Positions 13,239-24,362 of a stretch of 64,000 bases of DNA are shown here, piece after piece. A program made the position numbers and the translations under genes. Below the pieces are notes generated by a model, which ran no database searches, was not told the DNA's origin, and was given only the letters and a program-made list of their open reading frames with translations. The stretch lies in assembly GCA_022393335.1 (NCBI GenBank), contig JAJEKB010021387.1, positions 354,767 to 418,766 on the forward strand, written 5' to 3'. This DNA comes from Macrotrachela quadricornifera (Eukaryota > Rotifera > Eurotatoria > Philodinida > Philodinidae). The number at the start of each line of letters is the position of its first letter. Position 1 is the first letter of the stretch.

Positions 13239-13950
13239 ATGAATATAGCAGATTCAAATGGAGATGGTAAAAGTATTTTTTTTGTACTTAATAATCAATT
13301 CAATTAGAACCGTATTATTTGTGTCAATATAAGAATTATCAAAAAATGATATCATTATTAATATTAATAAAGGTTACACTCTTCAACATATTGGTCTATA
13401 TTTGTCCAACGTTGTAGAGCAAATCATCCACACATTCTTAGCACTTAAGCAGATCTGTATTAAGCCACTTGAAACAGATGTTTGCATGTTATGTTCGTAT
13501 GGAAAAAGGATAAATGTAGTGGAACTCGTAACGGTGATGACATCTTGTCAAACACACAGTGCACTATCTTCTTACAATACCAACAGTGTATTCCACTTAA
13601 TTAGTAAAGATATAAGTCAAGTTCTCACACAACATTATTCAGATGAAGTTATGACGAACAGCAAATCTATCTTTCATTTCATCAATAATCAATTTTGTTT
13701 TCAAAAATGTGATGAAAAAACATTAATTAGATTGCCTATAAACAACGCTATTGATAATTATTCTAATGTAACACGTCTTTGTCGAACATCAATCGAAATA
13801 GTTCTTAAACAAATTAATAGCAATGCAATAAGTTTCGACTATTTATTTGATGCCGATTTAAAACTGTTCTTAGCAGCAAAACTTCCATGCATTGATATCT
13901 CATATACCATTTCGAATGTACTTTTGAATTTTTTTCTCAAAAGCATGTGA
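13239..13950 (+). CDS. Two-exon orphan protein, 201 aa
   Basis: Exon 1 (13239-13266) encodes MNIADSNGDG and ends in a phase-1 GT donor. The intron 13267-13372 ends in AG, and exon 2 (13373-13950) continues in frame as YTLQHIGLYLSNVVEQ to a TGA stop. The first intron base pair after the donor would end translation quickly, so the splice is needed to attach a good ATG. The product is mostly helical-looking, with eight or so cysteines (CMLC, CFQKC, LCRT) but no zinc-finger spacing I recognise. There is no signal peptide and no membrane segment. I recognise no family. The open 182-codon stretch in DNA this AT-rich, plus a consistent splice, argues for a real gene. It starts about 0.3 kb after the hAT element. 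Confidence 0.55.
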
Positions 13951-15600
13951 TTCATATATTTTTCGATTTAACTATTGGCACGTTGAAAATTCAAGGAGGT
14001 CAGATTGTAGAATCTGTCCATTGTTGAAGTGATTCGATCTCCATCAGACCACTTAATGGTAATTCTCTCTCAATCATTGGTCAAGAATGCCATATTTTCA
14101 ACAAATAAAAAAATCAAGAAATAACTGTAAAAAATAATTAAGATGAAAATATACAAGTTTTGTACGTTCAATCACGTTGTTTATATACAGCCGTATGTTT
14201 GAAACAATAAGGTGAATGAACAGTCAGCAGACAGAACGAAAAAAATATATATACGACACATTCTACGGACGATAGATTTTCTCCATTGAGATTGCGACAC
14301 TATAATCTACGGCACATTCGTGCGACACATTTATTTTTAGTGTGTATGATGGTGATGATAAGAACTACTATGAGAAATGGAAGGTACATGTCTAGAAGGG
14401 CATTTTCTATTTTCTCGATAGATATTTAAATGATAATCTGCATAATGATCGATATGGAATAAAGAACTATTTCATCTATTGTGAGCAGTTATACCGATAA
14501 TATGATGCCGATCTTTTTCTCTCGTCGATTCTAAAACTATTCTTTATCTTTCTTGGTGAATTTTATATACTGTAATGGGATAGTGCATAAGATTTGATAT
14601 TACATGATTGGTCTTACAAACATCGTTGAAAATAAAATCAGCTTTGGTTAATTTATTTGTTTGATGTACATCTTATTTTTCCGATACTTTAGATTTATTT
14701 GTCATGGGATCAAAATAAGTGGTTCGAGGATATAGGTTTAATTCATAGTATGTGTAAGCGGCGATGTGGTCAACAATACGCTTAATTATTTCGTTTTCTT
14801 CCTCCTTTATTTGTTTCATTATTTTTTTTGAAATAAACTATCATTCACTTTTAATTATCTTGCAGAATTTTCGTCTTCGATGGTTATCTCTGCAAGTTTA
14901 CTTTGAAAATTGAAATCTGCATTCTCGTTTTAAGTATAGGTACATTTTGTGTAATTTTTTTTGTGAAATTGTCGATTTATAAAAACTTGAAAGGAGGTGT
15001 GAAAGACACATGACAATCATGCTTCGAATGTTACGAGAATTCTTTGAATGTTTCTTTCAGATTTAGTTAAAACGCAATTTATCAAGCCTAAAATTTAGCA
15101 ATTAAAGATTTCTTTATATGTTCTTTCATTTGAGATGACTCCTAGAATAGGTCTTTTACTAGATCACTAGTTAGTATTCACTAGCAGTATATTCTTACGA
15201 TTTAAGAGAAACAGCTGAAAGAGTACTCTTGTTAGGTAACATAAAATTAGTTATGACTCTTCAGTCTTAAGAATGTTTTAGAATCTATTCGTGTGAGCGC
15301 AAAAAGTAATTATTAAACGTTCAATTTCGTTCCAGTGGTAACATGATAAGTCTAATAAATATAGGCAATAAAGTTTGATGCAATGACAGAAAGACCATTT
15401 ATTTTTCCTTCGTTGCGAGGACCAGCAAATGAGTTGCCAGTTCGACTGGTGTTGAGAAAAATGAAGAATGTTTTGTATTTATAGTAATGACGTACTTGCA
15501 AGGTAGTTAATTGGACATATGACGTTGCTCAGCGGGCAGAAGAGCTTTATCCTCAGTACACTCAATATAGATACGCTGCACAGGTCCAAAGCGATCATCA
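13951..15600. other. Gene-poor stretch with one dispersed repeat copy
   Basis: No supportable gene. At about 14311-14345 there is a GTGCGACACATT..TTTAGTGTGTAT block. It recurs in the same orientation at about 16052-16085, 1.74 kb downstream, and marks a dispersed repeat family. Confidence 0.45.
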
Positions 15601-15611
15601 GTGAGCTGTAC

Positions 15612-15945
15612 TCTCCCACGGACAAAAAAAGTTTCTTTTTTCATTGCTTATTTGCACCACTTAATACATTGTTTTGAAAATGAGCAAAATTCTGAAGTAC
15701 TAGTTTTTGAATTTTCGAAAAAACTGATCTTTTTTCATATTTTTTTCGTAGCGTCGAAAATTAGTCACACAGAAATTTGTCTATTTTGAAAACAAAGGCA
15801 ACAACTACAAAGTAAGCGGTTCTCTCTAAATCGTAGAGCTTTTTATACTGCATCTCGTGGTATATTTTGTTTTTTCAAAACAATGTAATAAGTAGTGCAA
15901 AAATGCAATGAAAAAAGAAACCTTTTTTTGTCTGCGGGCGAATAT
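15612..15945. repeat. Inverted repeat / putative MITE, arms about 75 bp
   Basis: The left arm from CCCACGGACAAAAAAAG (15612) pairs with the right arm ending CTTTTTTTGTCTGCGGG (15945). Similarity continues inward through 'aatacattgttttga'. A related 'cccgcggacag' phrase occurs at about 17144. I found no clear target duplication, so the superfamily is not assigned. Confidence 0.6.
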
Positions 15946-16319
15946 AGAGATTATGATTTAATAAAATTATATTTTACTATGCTAGCGAATCTATCTAATT
16001 TCGTGACACATTGAGTATGACAGAAAAATGAACAACACAATCTTTTCAGCACAAGTGCGACACATTTTATTTTAGTGTGTATAACGAGATCGAAAATTTA
16101 TCAATCCGTAGTGTTGCTTCCTTTGGTTCTGCAATTTGACTTCTGTGCGACGACCTATCAAAATTTTTCCTAGTTGTCTGGACAAAGTCATTAGCTCAAC
16201 ACTGTCCTGAAGGTGTACTATGATTATAGTCGTTGCATTCTTTGAAAAAGAACAATATTCTTCAAATTAATTTGTCATTATTTATGCTAGTGACCTATTG
16301 CCACCATTGTATTAAGACA

Positions 16320-16575
16320 AAATGACCGAGAACTGAGGATTTTCAATAGAAAGAGTACGATTTGTCTTTCGGCAAAAGTGTTTCTAGATATCTTTCATAT
16401 GTTCCAGAACCAAGAAACCCTAAAAAAGTCAATTTTGAAGGCTATCTACGCTTTTCTCTGACATTTTCTCTATCTTTGAAAATATACCATAGGAATTTTG
16501 AGAAAATGATCGAAAACTCAAAATTTTCAATAGGAAGGATCTGATATTTTTTCATCAAAAGGGTTTTCTAGATCA
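16320..16575. repeat. Two diverged direct repeats about 185 bp apart
   Basis: The stretch around 16321-16390 (gaccgagaactgaggattttcaa) and the stretch around 16505-16575 share order and spacing of several short blocks, including 'ttttcaata' and 'ttctagat'. They look like an old tandem duplication. The 60-codon frame across it is not supported as a gene. Confidence 0.4.
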
Positions 16576-17187
16576 TACCGGCATTTTGGACAAAAGAAAC
16601 CTTTTCCCAAAAAGTGGTAGGGTCTCCATGGATTCACCCTTATATTAATTTTTTCTATTATAGATTGAGTCAAACAGGGCAAGGATAAGCTGTACTTTAT
16701 AAAATATCTTACATGTGTTTTTCTGTCATAGGGTAATTCTCACTGAACCTGTTCCTAATCGTCCAGCATGTAACAAATTTGGTTAAAAATCAAACCTACT
16801 ACGAACTTTCAGATTTGAATTAGTGTATAATGGAAAAAGAAATAGATTTATTGGAAGTCTGTTTTTTCTCTATTATAGATGGATTCGAATTTGAAAACTA
16901 GCAGTAGATCTGATTTCTAACTAAATTAGTGACGAACTACACGATTAAAAACAAGCTTAATGCGAATCATTATGTACAAAACCTTTTGTTTAAATTTGTA
17001 ATAAAGGTTTAGCAGAAAAATATTTTTACGAAACCTTTTTTTCTCTTTCTTGTAAAGTTTCAGTACGAAACCATTTTTCCCGTTCATCAAGAAGTTTCAT
17101 ACGAAACATTTTTTTGCGAAACCAAATATAATTCGGAAAATGTGCCCGCGGACAGATCCTTATTTGGTTTCGTAAAGTACTTTTTTT

Positions 17188-18177
17188 GGTAATCTCAACT
17201 TTGGTAGAAAGTAGAAATGTCGAAAGATATAAATGTCGAAAGGTAAAAATGCCGAAAAAGGGAATAATACAAATGTCGAACAGTAAAATGTCGAAAAGTA
17301 AAAATGCCGAAAGTAAAAATATCGAAAGATATTTTTGTCGAAAATAAAAATGTCGAACTATAAAAACGTCGAAAAAAAAATCAGGAAAAAAATTCTGTCT
17401 GTTTTTTTTTATTAAGTATATAAAGATAGTCCTTCGAAGTGAATCAAATTTACATACAACGGTCTATTTTATTTCAGTCTGAATTCATCAAGTTAAAATG
17501 ACATTTGAATTCAAACTGAAACGTGGGTCTAGGAGGGGTTAGTGAGGGTGAGGAGGAGGTAAGTGAGGGTGACGGGGAAGTTAGTGAGGGTGAGGGGGAT
17601 GAATGAGGATGTGGGGAGTGAGTGAGGGTGAGGGTGAGCGTAAGATTTTTGAACTGTAGGGCTTCGTCCCATGTAACATGGGACTAAGGCGGGACTAAGG
17701 GTTGACGAGGTGGGACTTTGTCGAAATAGACGGGACTAAGGGTTTTGAAGTAAGACTACCTCGTGCCACGTGAGAAACGCTTCATTTGGAAGAATTTGCT
17801 GTGGCTTTCTAATTTTACAATTCAATTTGAATTAAAAAAGACCATAGACTCCAAATTTATTTATTAGAAGAAGAACGATTGAGAGACAAATAAAAAACAT
17901 GCTATTAAATTAGTTGATCAGCATTAGGCATGGATACTTTTTCTAATGCATACCTTTAGACGATTCTAATTTTCATCATCAAACTTTTTCAATATTGCTA
18001 TCTTTCGACATCTTCTTTCGACATATTTAGCTTTCGATATTTTTATTTTCGACAATTTTACCTTTCGACATTTTTACCTTTCGATATTCTTACCTTTCGA
18101 CAATTTTACTTTCGATATTTTTATTTCGACATTTTTGCTTTCGATATTTTTATTTTCGATCAAAGTGTAGAGAATCC
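17188..18177. mobile_element. Foldback-like element with TCGAAA tandem-repeat termini
   Basis: The left terminus (17188-17385) is about ten degenerate copies of a 14-16-bp unit, roughly AATGTCGAAAGGTAAA. The right terminus (about 18000-18177) is the reverse complement, again about ten units. Outermost sequences also pair (ACTTTGGTAGAAAG against ACTTTGATCGAAAA). Termini made of short tandem repeats in inverted orientation match the architecture of Foldback elements. The core carries a G-rich GTGAGG-type array and then GGGACTAAGG repeats, with no coding capacity. Confidence 0.7.
17528..17640 (+). repeat. G-rich GTGAGGGTGAGG telomere-like array
   Basis: About 110 bp of degenerate GTGAGG/GGTGAG/GGGTGA hexamers on the plus strand, followed at 17675-17750 by GGGACTAAGG repeats. 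The strand asymmetry and hexamer period resemble telomeric repeats, but the sequence is interstitial and imperfect. Similar blocks occur at 25612-25630 and 57141-57160. Confidence 0.6.
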
Positions 18178-18948
18178 TTTTTTTCCCTAGAGTGCAGTAA
18201 TCTTAAACTTACTTTCATAATCTACCAAATAATATCTTTTAGATATTATAAAGAATGGTGGATGCATTCCTTTATAAAAATTCTTGAAACAATTTCAAAA
18301 CTGGCTCACAAATTCGAATTCTTTAACTCCGAGAACCCTTCGGTCAAACTTTATATAGTACCGTTATTTCGTTGAAATGAGGCTTCTCAAAATACTTTGA
18401 GAGAAAATAATATTTTTGAATACTTCGAAAAATGGCTCGTGAATTCGAACAACCTTCATTAACTGTTCAACCTGTTTTAAAAAAACTTTGTTTCGATCAT
18501 TTTTTCGTTAAATACCATTTTCATAAGAAGATTTAGGTAAATAAAAATAATACCAACTATTAACCTTGCTAATACATATATATTTAAAAAAGTTTATAAT
18601 ACTAAAACATTTTCTAATCCGGTACATCGTTCAAAAGCTCATTTAAATGGACAAAAAATAGGTTTTGGTAGCTTATTCGACATGCTCTAGCATCTCGAAT
18701 GATAAAAAAATCAATTAAAAAGTTTCACAAAAAATTGATTTTCCAAAAATCGAGTCTCTGGAGGCCTATGAGAAAATATCAAGGTGATATTCGGAATCAG
18801 CATAATAAATAATCTTAGGTCCACTATATTTCATTGAAATATCGATTGATTAGTTGCATCGGTTTCCTGGTAAGTGCATTATAGGTTCATTATCTTGTAA
18901 AAAAGAAGCAATAGAACTGAAGTTCCTAGACATCCTTCATCCTTAAGT

Positions 18949-19169
18949 AACGTTTCAATGCCACATTCCGGGGTAACGTCTCAATGTAACGTCCCGAAGT
19001 AACGTCTCAATGCAACGTCCCAAGGCAACACCCCAAGGTACTGTCTGAAAGTAACGACTCGATATAACATGCCAAGGTAACAACTCAATGTAACGTCCCA
19101 AGGTAACATGTCGATGTAACATTCCTAAGTAACGTTCAGATATAACGTCTAAATGTAACGCTCCATGAT
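18949..19169. repeat. 13-bp minisatellite, 17 units
   Basis: The stretch divides exactly into 17 consecutive 13-mers of consensus AACGTCYCAAKGT, with no indels. Individual units differ at two to five positions, so the array is old. Units tend to alternate between 'CTCAATGT' and 'CCCAAGGT' types, hinting at an earlier 26-bp period. The 107-codon minus-strand frame here is a by-product of the repeat. Confidence 0.9.
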
Positions 19170-19861
19170 GAGTTGAGGGCGTATGAATTATAACAAATGA
19201 TGGCGGTTTCGACGGTACTGACCCTCTAGGATTGCGTTGTGACTTGTGCCTACTAGTGCAATAACTCCATAAAAACAAGCAATAATTATTCAGTACGCGA
19301 CTTTCTGTACACGTGGCAACAAAAGAATACAGTGAACGCTATGTATTTTCGTGTAACTGTCACTACAAAACTATATGGTAAGATTTTGTGCGAATATAAA
19401 AATCAATAAATACATCATTTCAGACATAATAAATTCATTGCTAAAATATTCGTTTTGAAAATATGAACCTATTTGTTTTTTTCATATTTTTCAGATATTT
19501 TCTTTTGAGAAAACACACAATTTTCTTTGCTAGATACGTTTATTGATATTGAAAAAAAAACAAATTACACAAAAAAAGAATAAGATACCGTATGCTAAAA
19601 AAAACTAACTATAAAAAAAAGAGTATGGAAAGGGGATACTGGGACAATGTCCTTGTTACTGATGATTCGGTAAGAAGAAGATCGGAAGTTTTAGTGGATT
19701 GATGATAATTGTCGTTCTTGTATGTAAAAAGAGAGAACATCGATGAACATATAGAATTCGATTTGAGAATAAAATATATTTACCCTCTTCCACTTTCGAT
19801 ATTTATTCCTACATTTTGTACAATCAATGGATAAATACAAAAAAACCTAAAACAACCCAAT

Positions 19862-21945
19862 TCACATGAGATATCAATGATCCTATACAATTATTCAATT
19901 CTCTTCCGACTTTCATCATTGGAAGCACTCGCAGTCCTTCTGTCCAAGGACAAAAATTATTGAAAACAATCCCCTCGAATCTGGTCAGTTACTATCCTTC
20001 TCGGATACCAAGGCTGTCAGTACATCCAATGATTAAAGTCACTATCAGAACTGAATCATTGTATACAATCATTCATTTCTCATCTGACTTGAATCATTCG
20101 ATGGATTGGTAGTCCTTGTATCCAAGGCGGATAATAAGTGGAAAGAATCAGTTGAGCCTCGTCGATTATTATCCCCTTGGACACGGAAACTGCGACTGCA
20201 TCAACTGCTCAAAATCGCATACAATGATTCATTTTTCGTGTGACTTTGGTCATTGAATGCACTGGCAGTCTATCTGTCCAAAGGGAATAATAGCTGTGCA
20301 GAATCAGCTGAGCCTCATCAGTTATTATACACCTTGGAGACAAAGAGTGCCAGTGCAAGCAATGACCAAAGCCACATGAGAAATGAATCGTTGTATACAA
20401 TGATTCATTTCTCATTTGCCTTTCATCATTGGATGTACTACCAGTTTTCCTGTTCAAGGGGGATAATAATTGCAGAGAATCACATCATTCTCTACAGTTA
20501 TTACCCCCTTGGACACCAAGACTACCAGTGCATCCATTGGTCAAAGTCATATGAGAAATGAATTGTTATATACCATGATTCATTTCTCATGTGACTATGA
20601 TCATCGGATGCCCTGACAGTTTTTGTGTCCAAGGGAGATAAAGAGTGTAAAGAATCATTTAACTCTCTTTAGTTATTACCCTCTTTGGTCACAAAGACTG
20701 CCAGTGCATCCAATGGTCAAACTCGCATGAGAAATGAATGATTGTACATAATTCTCGTCAGCTTTTATCGTCCTTGGAGAAAAAGATTGTCAGTGCAACC
20801 ACTAATCAAAGCCACAGAAGAGATGAATCATTGTATACAATGATTCATTTCTCATGTGAATTTGACCCTTGGACACACTGGCAGCCTTAGTGTCCAAGTG
20901 GGATAACAACTGGTGAGAGTCATCTAATTCTCTACAGTTATTATTCCCCTTGAACACGAAAACTACCAGTGCATCCAACGATCAAAGTCACATGAGGAAT
21001 GAATCATTGTACACATACAAGGATTCATTTCGCATGTGACTTTCATCATTGGAAGCACTGGCACTCTTTATGTCTAAGGGGGATAGCAACTGAGGTGGAT
21101 CATCCAATTCTCCACAATTATTATTCGTCTTGGAGACAAAGACTGCCAGTGTATCCAATGATCAAGTTAAATGAGAAATGAATCATTCTATACAATAATG
21201 CGTTGCTAATGTGAGTTTGATCATTGGATACGGTTGTAGTCTTTGTTTGCAAGGAGGGTAATAGTTGACGAGGCTCACCGGTTTCTCTACAGTTATTATC
21301 CCCCTTGGACACAAAGACTGCCAGTGTATTGAATGATCAAAGTCACATGAGATATGAATCATTGTATACAAACATTCATATCTCATGTGACTTTGATCAT
21401 TAGATGCACTGGTAGTGTTTGTCTCTAAGAGAGATAATAACTAACGAAGCTCAGCTGATTATCTACAGTTATTATCCCCTTTGAACACAAAGACTACCAA
21501 TGCACCCAATGAGCAAAGTCACATGAAAAATGAATCATTGTACATACAACGATTCATTTCTCATGTGAGTTTGCTCCTTCGATGCACTGAGAGTCTTTGC
21601 GTGCAAGAAGGGGGATAATAACTGAGGAGAATGTGCCATTTCTCTTGAGTTATTATTCGCCTTGGACACAAAGACTGACAGTATGTTCAAAGATGAAATC
21701 AGATGAGAAATGAACCATTGTACCCGAATTTTGTACAGTTATCATCCCCGTTAGACACAACATCTGCCAATGCATCCAATGATCAAGTCAAAAGAGAAAT
21801 GAATCATTGTATATGATAATGCCTTGCTAATGTGAGTTTGATTATAGGATGTGGTCGTAGTCTTTGTGTTCAAGGAGTATAATAATCGAATGCAGTTCCC
21901 TCACTCGGTTTAGTTATTATTCTCTTTTGAGAAAAATAGAATGGA
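19862..21945. repeat. Satellite array of about 177-bp units built from alternating palindromes
   Basis: The phrase 'aaatgaatcattgta' recurs at about 20381, 20551, 20731, 20821, 20997, 21175, 21353, 21527, 21704 and 21795. Spacing is about 170-180 bp, with two half-steps of about 90 bp. Each unit contains two inverted halves. One dyad is centred on TGAATCATTGTATACAATG and its mirror (ATGATTCA..CATGTGA). The other lies between 'ccaagggggataataact' and 'agttattatcccccttgg'. Dyad centres therefore follow each other every 88 bp or so, which explains the half-unit steps. About 12 units are present. Short frames in the array are not genes. Confidence 0.9.
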
Positions 21946-21946
21946 A

Positions 21947-22234
21947 TCATCTGATGGTGAAAGCGAGAAAAAAAGCGTATAATTTTATGAAGATATTCTT
22001 GTATTGCGCTGTATTTGCCAGTTGAGAGAGGGTTTGTTTTAAAAGAGAAATACATGGTATTTTAATTTGGCGACGTTTTTGAAAGAATACACTACGGAGG
22101 AGAGCACGAAATTGATGTTGACTTGTTTCGAGTGAATCACTGTCGTCCTGATGGTGGCTGTAACTAAATACATTTATAAGTTGTGCCATAAATATGATTG
22201 CCAACAGGATCATAGCGAAGTTTTTAATGTTCAT
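21947..22234 (-). CDS. Small secreted protein or peptide precursor, 95 aa
   Basis: The ATG at 22234 opens a 95-codon frame. Residues 1 to about 24 (MNIKNFAMILLAIIFMAQL then INVFS) form a textbook signal peptide. A polar YSHHQDDSDSLE segment follows, then basic sites including QKRRQ, which could be convertase-cleavage sites, and one cysteine. A TATA box (22311-22320) lies at a plausible distance upstream, and the ATG follows an A-run. I recognise no family. It could be a neuropeptide-like precursor or a simple secreted protein. The stop codon falls within a few bases of the edge of the palindromic satellite, so the 3' end may have been reshaped by that array. The hydrophobic C-terminal tail (YAFFLAFTI) is unusual for a secreted peptide. 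Confidence 0.5.
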   Translation of the reverse strand: MNIKNFAMILLAIIFMAQLINVFSYSHHQDDSDSLETSQHQFRALLRSVFFQKRRQIKIPCISLLKQTLSQLANTAQYKNIFIKLYAFFLAFTIR

Positions 22235-22310
22235 TTTTTTTGGTTTGTTTGTATATTAGTTGGTTGGATGGATGCGAATTAGTTTGTGAACATTTGAGTC
22301 GTGTCGTTGG

Positions 22311-22320
22311 CTATATATAA
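22311..22320 (-). promoter_or_regulatory. TATA box of the secreted-peptide gene
   Basis: Minus strand TTATATATAG, 77 nt before the ATG at 22234. This predicts transcription starting near 22285-22290 and a leader of about 50 nt. Confidence 0.55.
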
Positions 22321-22902
22321 GATAATTGAAGTAAGGAGATAGAAAAATTTACGCTTGAGCTACTTTTGCGTTTGTCCAAAATGCAGTCATGTATGGCGAA
22401 GAATCATCGACTGTAGGCAACAGTAAGCAAGGTTATAGAATATGTATAGAGGAAAGAAAAATAGTGAATTCGATACGTGGCTTTAGTATGAAAAACCTGT
22501 TCAGTGAAACTTTTTTAACTTTCATCTCTTTCCTCTAAATCATCATCCAAAATAATTTCTTTTAATCATTTGAAATACATAAACGATAGATCTTATCAAT
22601 TAACATGGAGAAGAAAGATATCAAATAGATACTAAATCATTTCTAGATTGAGTCATATGTTTTCTTTTAATTGATCACAAATTAGTTTATTATCATTAAA
22701 AATGCCTTTAATTTTCTTAGAATAATTTGTTTGTTGTTCACATTTTGAATTGTTCAGAGAAAAGACACAAATTAAATTTATTTTCACTTGCCAACGACGA
22801 ACACCAGCAACCATCTTTTTGTATCATTACTCTTAAAGTGGTTTCAGAACGCTACATTTTATAGAAGTAAAAAAAGAAAAGGTAAAGAGAAAGAAAGAAG
22901 AA

Positions 22903-23805
22903 CTACAAGGTTGTAAATAATGTTATTCAAGGGAAGTACCGCTATAATTTCGTATGGAAAATCGTCAAAAATGAGGTTTAATGATACTAAATAGTGATGA
23001 TTATGAAAACCTTTTAATATCGAACTTATGAAGTTTCTAAAAAATTTATTCCTTTTCGGAGGTGGAAAAATAAGTTGCCCGTGATTCAAAAATCAAGTGG
23101 AATGTTTTCTTGGATAGATCTACATGACTCGATAGAGTGCGTCGAACTCTACAAAAATCTTCACATTAAAAACTTTTTAAGTAAGGTTCCTAAGTTAAAA
23201 CTCATTGAAAACTGTCCAAAGAATGTACGAAAATCCTCATTATTTACAATTTTTTATCGAGAAAAAGTGGCTTTTTTTACAATAAATTCAGCAGCTTTTC
23301 ATCAATATTCTTATGTAAGATATTTGGAAATATACTCGTTTGATGCAGCTTGAAAAACTGCATCGAATGAGTACATTTCGAAACGCATAAGAGAATAATA
23401 ATAATAATAATAAAGTAACTAATTTTCTTGAAAAATCTAATGTTTTCGATGTTTTCAAGATTTTTCAAATAGTTTATTGACTTCTTATCTCCAAGAAAAA
23501 TGACTTAAAAAATTTTCAATATAGACAGTCTTGTAGAGCTCGACGAACTCTATCGAGTCATGTAAATCTATCTAAAAAAACATTCCACTTGATTTTTGAA
23601 TCACTGGCAGCTTAATTTTCCACTTCCAAAAAGGTATAAATTTTTTGTAAACTTCATAAGTTCGACATTAAAAAGTTTCATAATCATCGCTATTTAGTAT
23701 CAATAAATCCTATTTTTGACGATTTTTCATTTGGTATAAAATTCATTATGTCTTCTAAATGAAATTATAATGGTACTCCTTTGAATAATATTATTTATCA
23801 TCTTG
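22903..23805. repeat. 0.9-kb near-complete palindrome
   Basis: The sequence from about 22903 to 23348 is the reverse complement, with substitutions and small indels, of 23350 to 23805. Long matching blocks include 'gattcaaaaatcaagtggaatg' (about 23083 against 23588) and 'catgactcgatagag'. The centre lies at 'gatgcagcttgaaaaactgcatc'. A (TAA)n microsatellite occurs only in the right arm (23393-23413). The left-arm frame 23075-23353 is broken by stops in the right arm, so I do not call a gene. Confidence 0.8.
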
Positions 23806-24362
23806 TATATTATTCAGCTCTTAGGAGATCGAAGTTTTCTTTTAATAGAAAAACATTCTTTAACCTTTCTGTTCTATGTTAATTCATGATGAGGATATGA
23901 ATATGAGGGATGAATCAAATAGACTATGATTCGGATTTCAACTTTTCTTAACCCTTTGTGGAAGTATTTTTTCCGATAAGCACGTGGCTCCTTAGTCAAT
24001 TTATTGTATTTGATGAAGAATGATTGCATAAAAACTTTATGATAATACAGAGAAAACAGAGAAGGAGAGAACAGGAAGTGATTGTATAGTAGCAGAAGGG
24101 CAGAGAGAAAACATTTCAATAGCATGGCAGCTGAGATAGCCTATTACTTAACAAATCATAACAGTTTAAGATAAAATAAGATTTTTTTTACTGAAAAGCA
24201 GACGGAATAGGATATGTCCCACTGCTTTCAAAGGATTTAGAAATACAGAAAGAACTGAGCAAGTCATTAAAAGGAGTATGCAAACAAAAATCATTCGTCT
24301 TTCCTTTAGTTCGTTAGGTAGTGTAATAGTTTCTGATTTTATGCATAATTGCTTTGAATTTA

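Noticed and set aside
17528..17640. True telomere or chromosome end
   Set aside because: The G-rich array is short, degenerate, flanked by unique DNA on both sides and sits inside an inverted-terminus element.
18955..19278. 107-codon minus-strand frame
   Set aside because: Two thirds of it is the 13-bp minisatellite; no domain, no promoter and no splice context.
20209..21386. Several 60-102-codon frames on both strands
   Set aside because: They read through the palindromic satellite and repeat the same peptide phrases on opposite strands; these are by-products of the repeat.
19862..21945. CRISPR array
   Set aside because: Units are contiguous palindromic satellites without unique spacers, in a eukaryotic context.
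23075..23353. 92-codon plus-strand frame
   Set aside because: It lies in one arm of the 0.9-kb palindrome; the mirrored copy has stops at several positions and no family was recognised.
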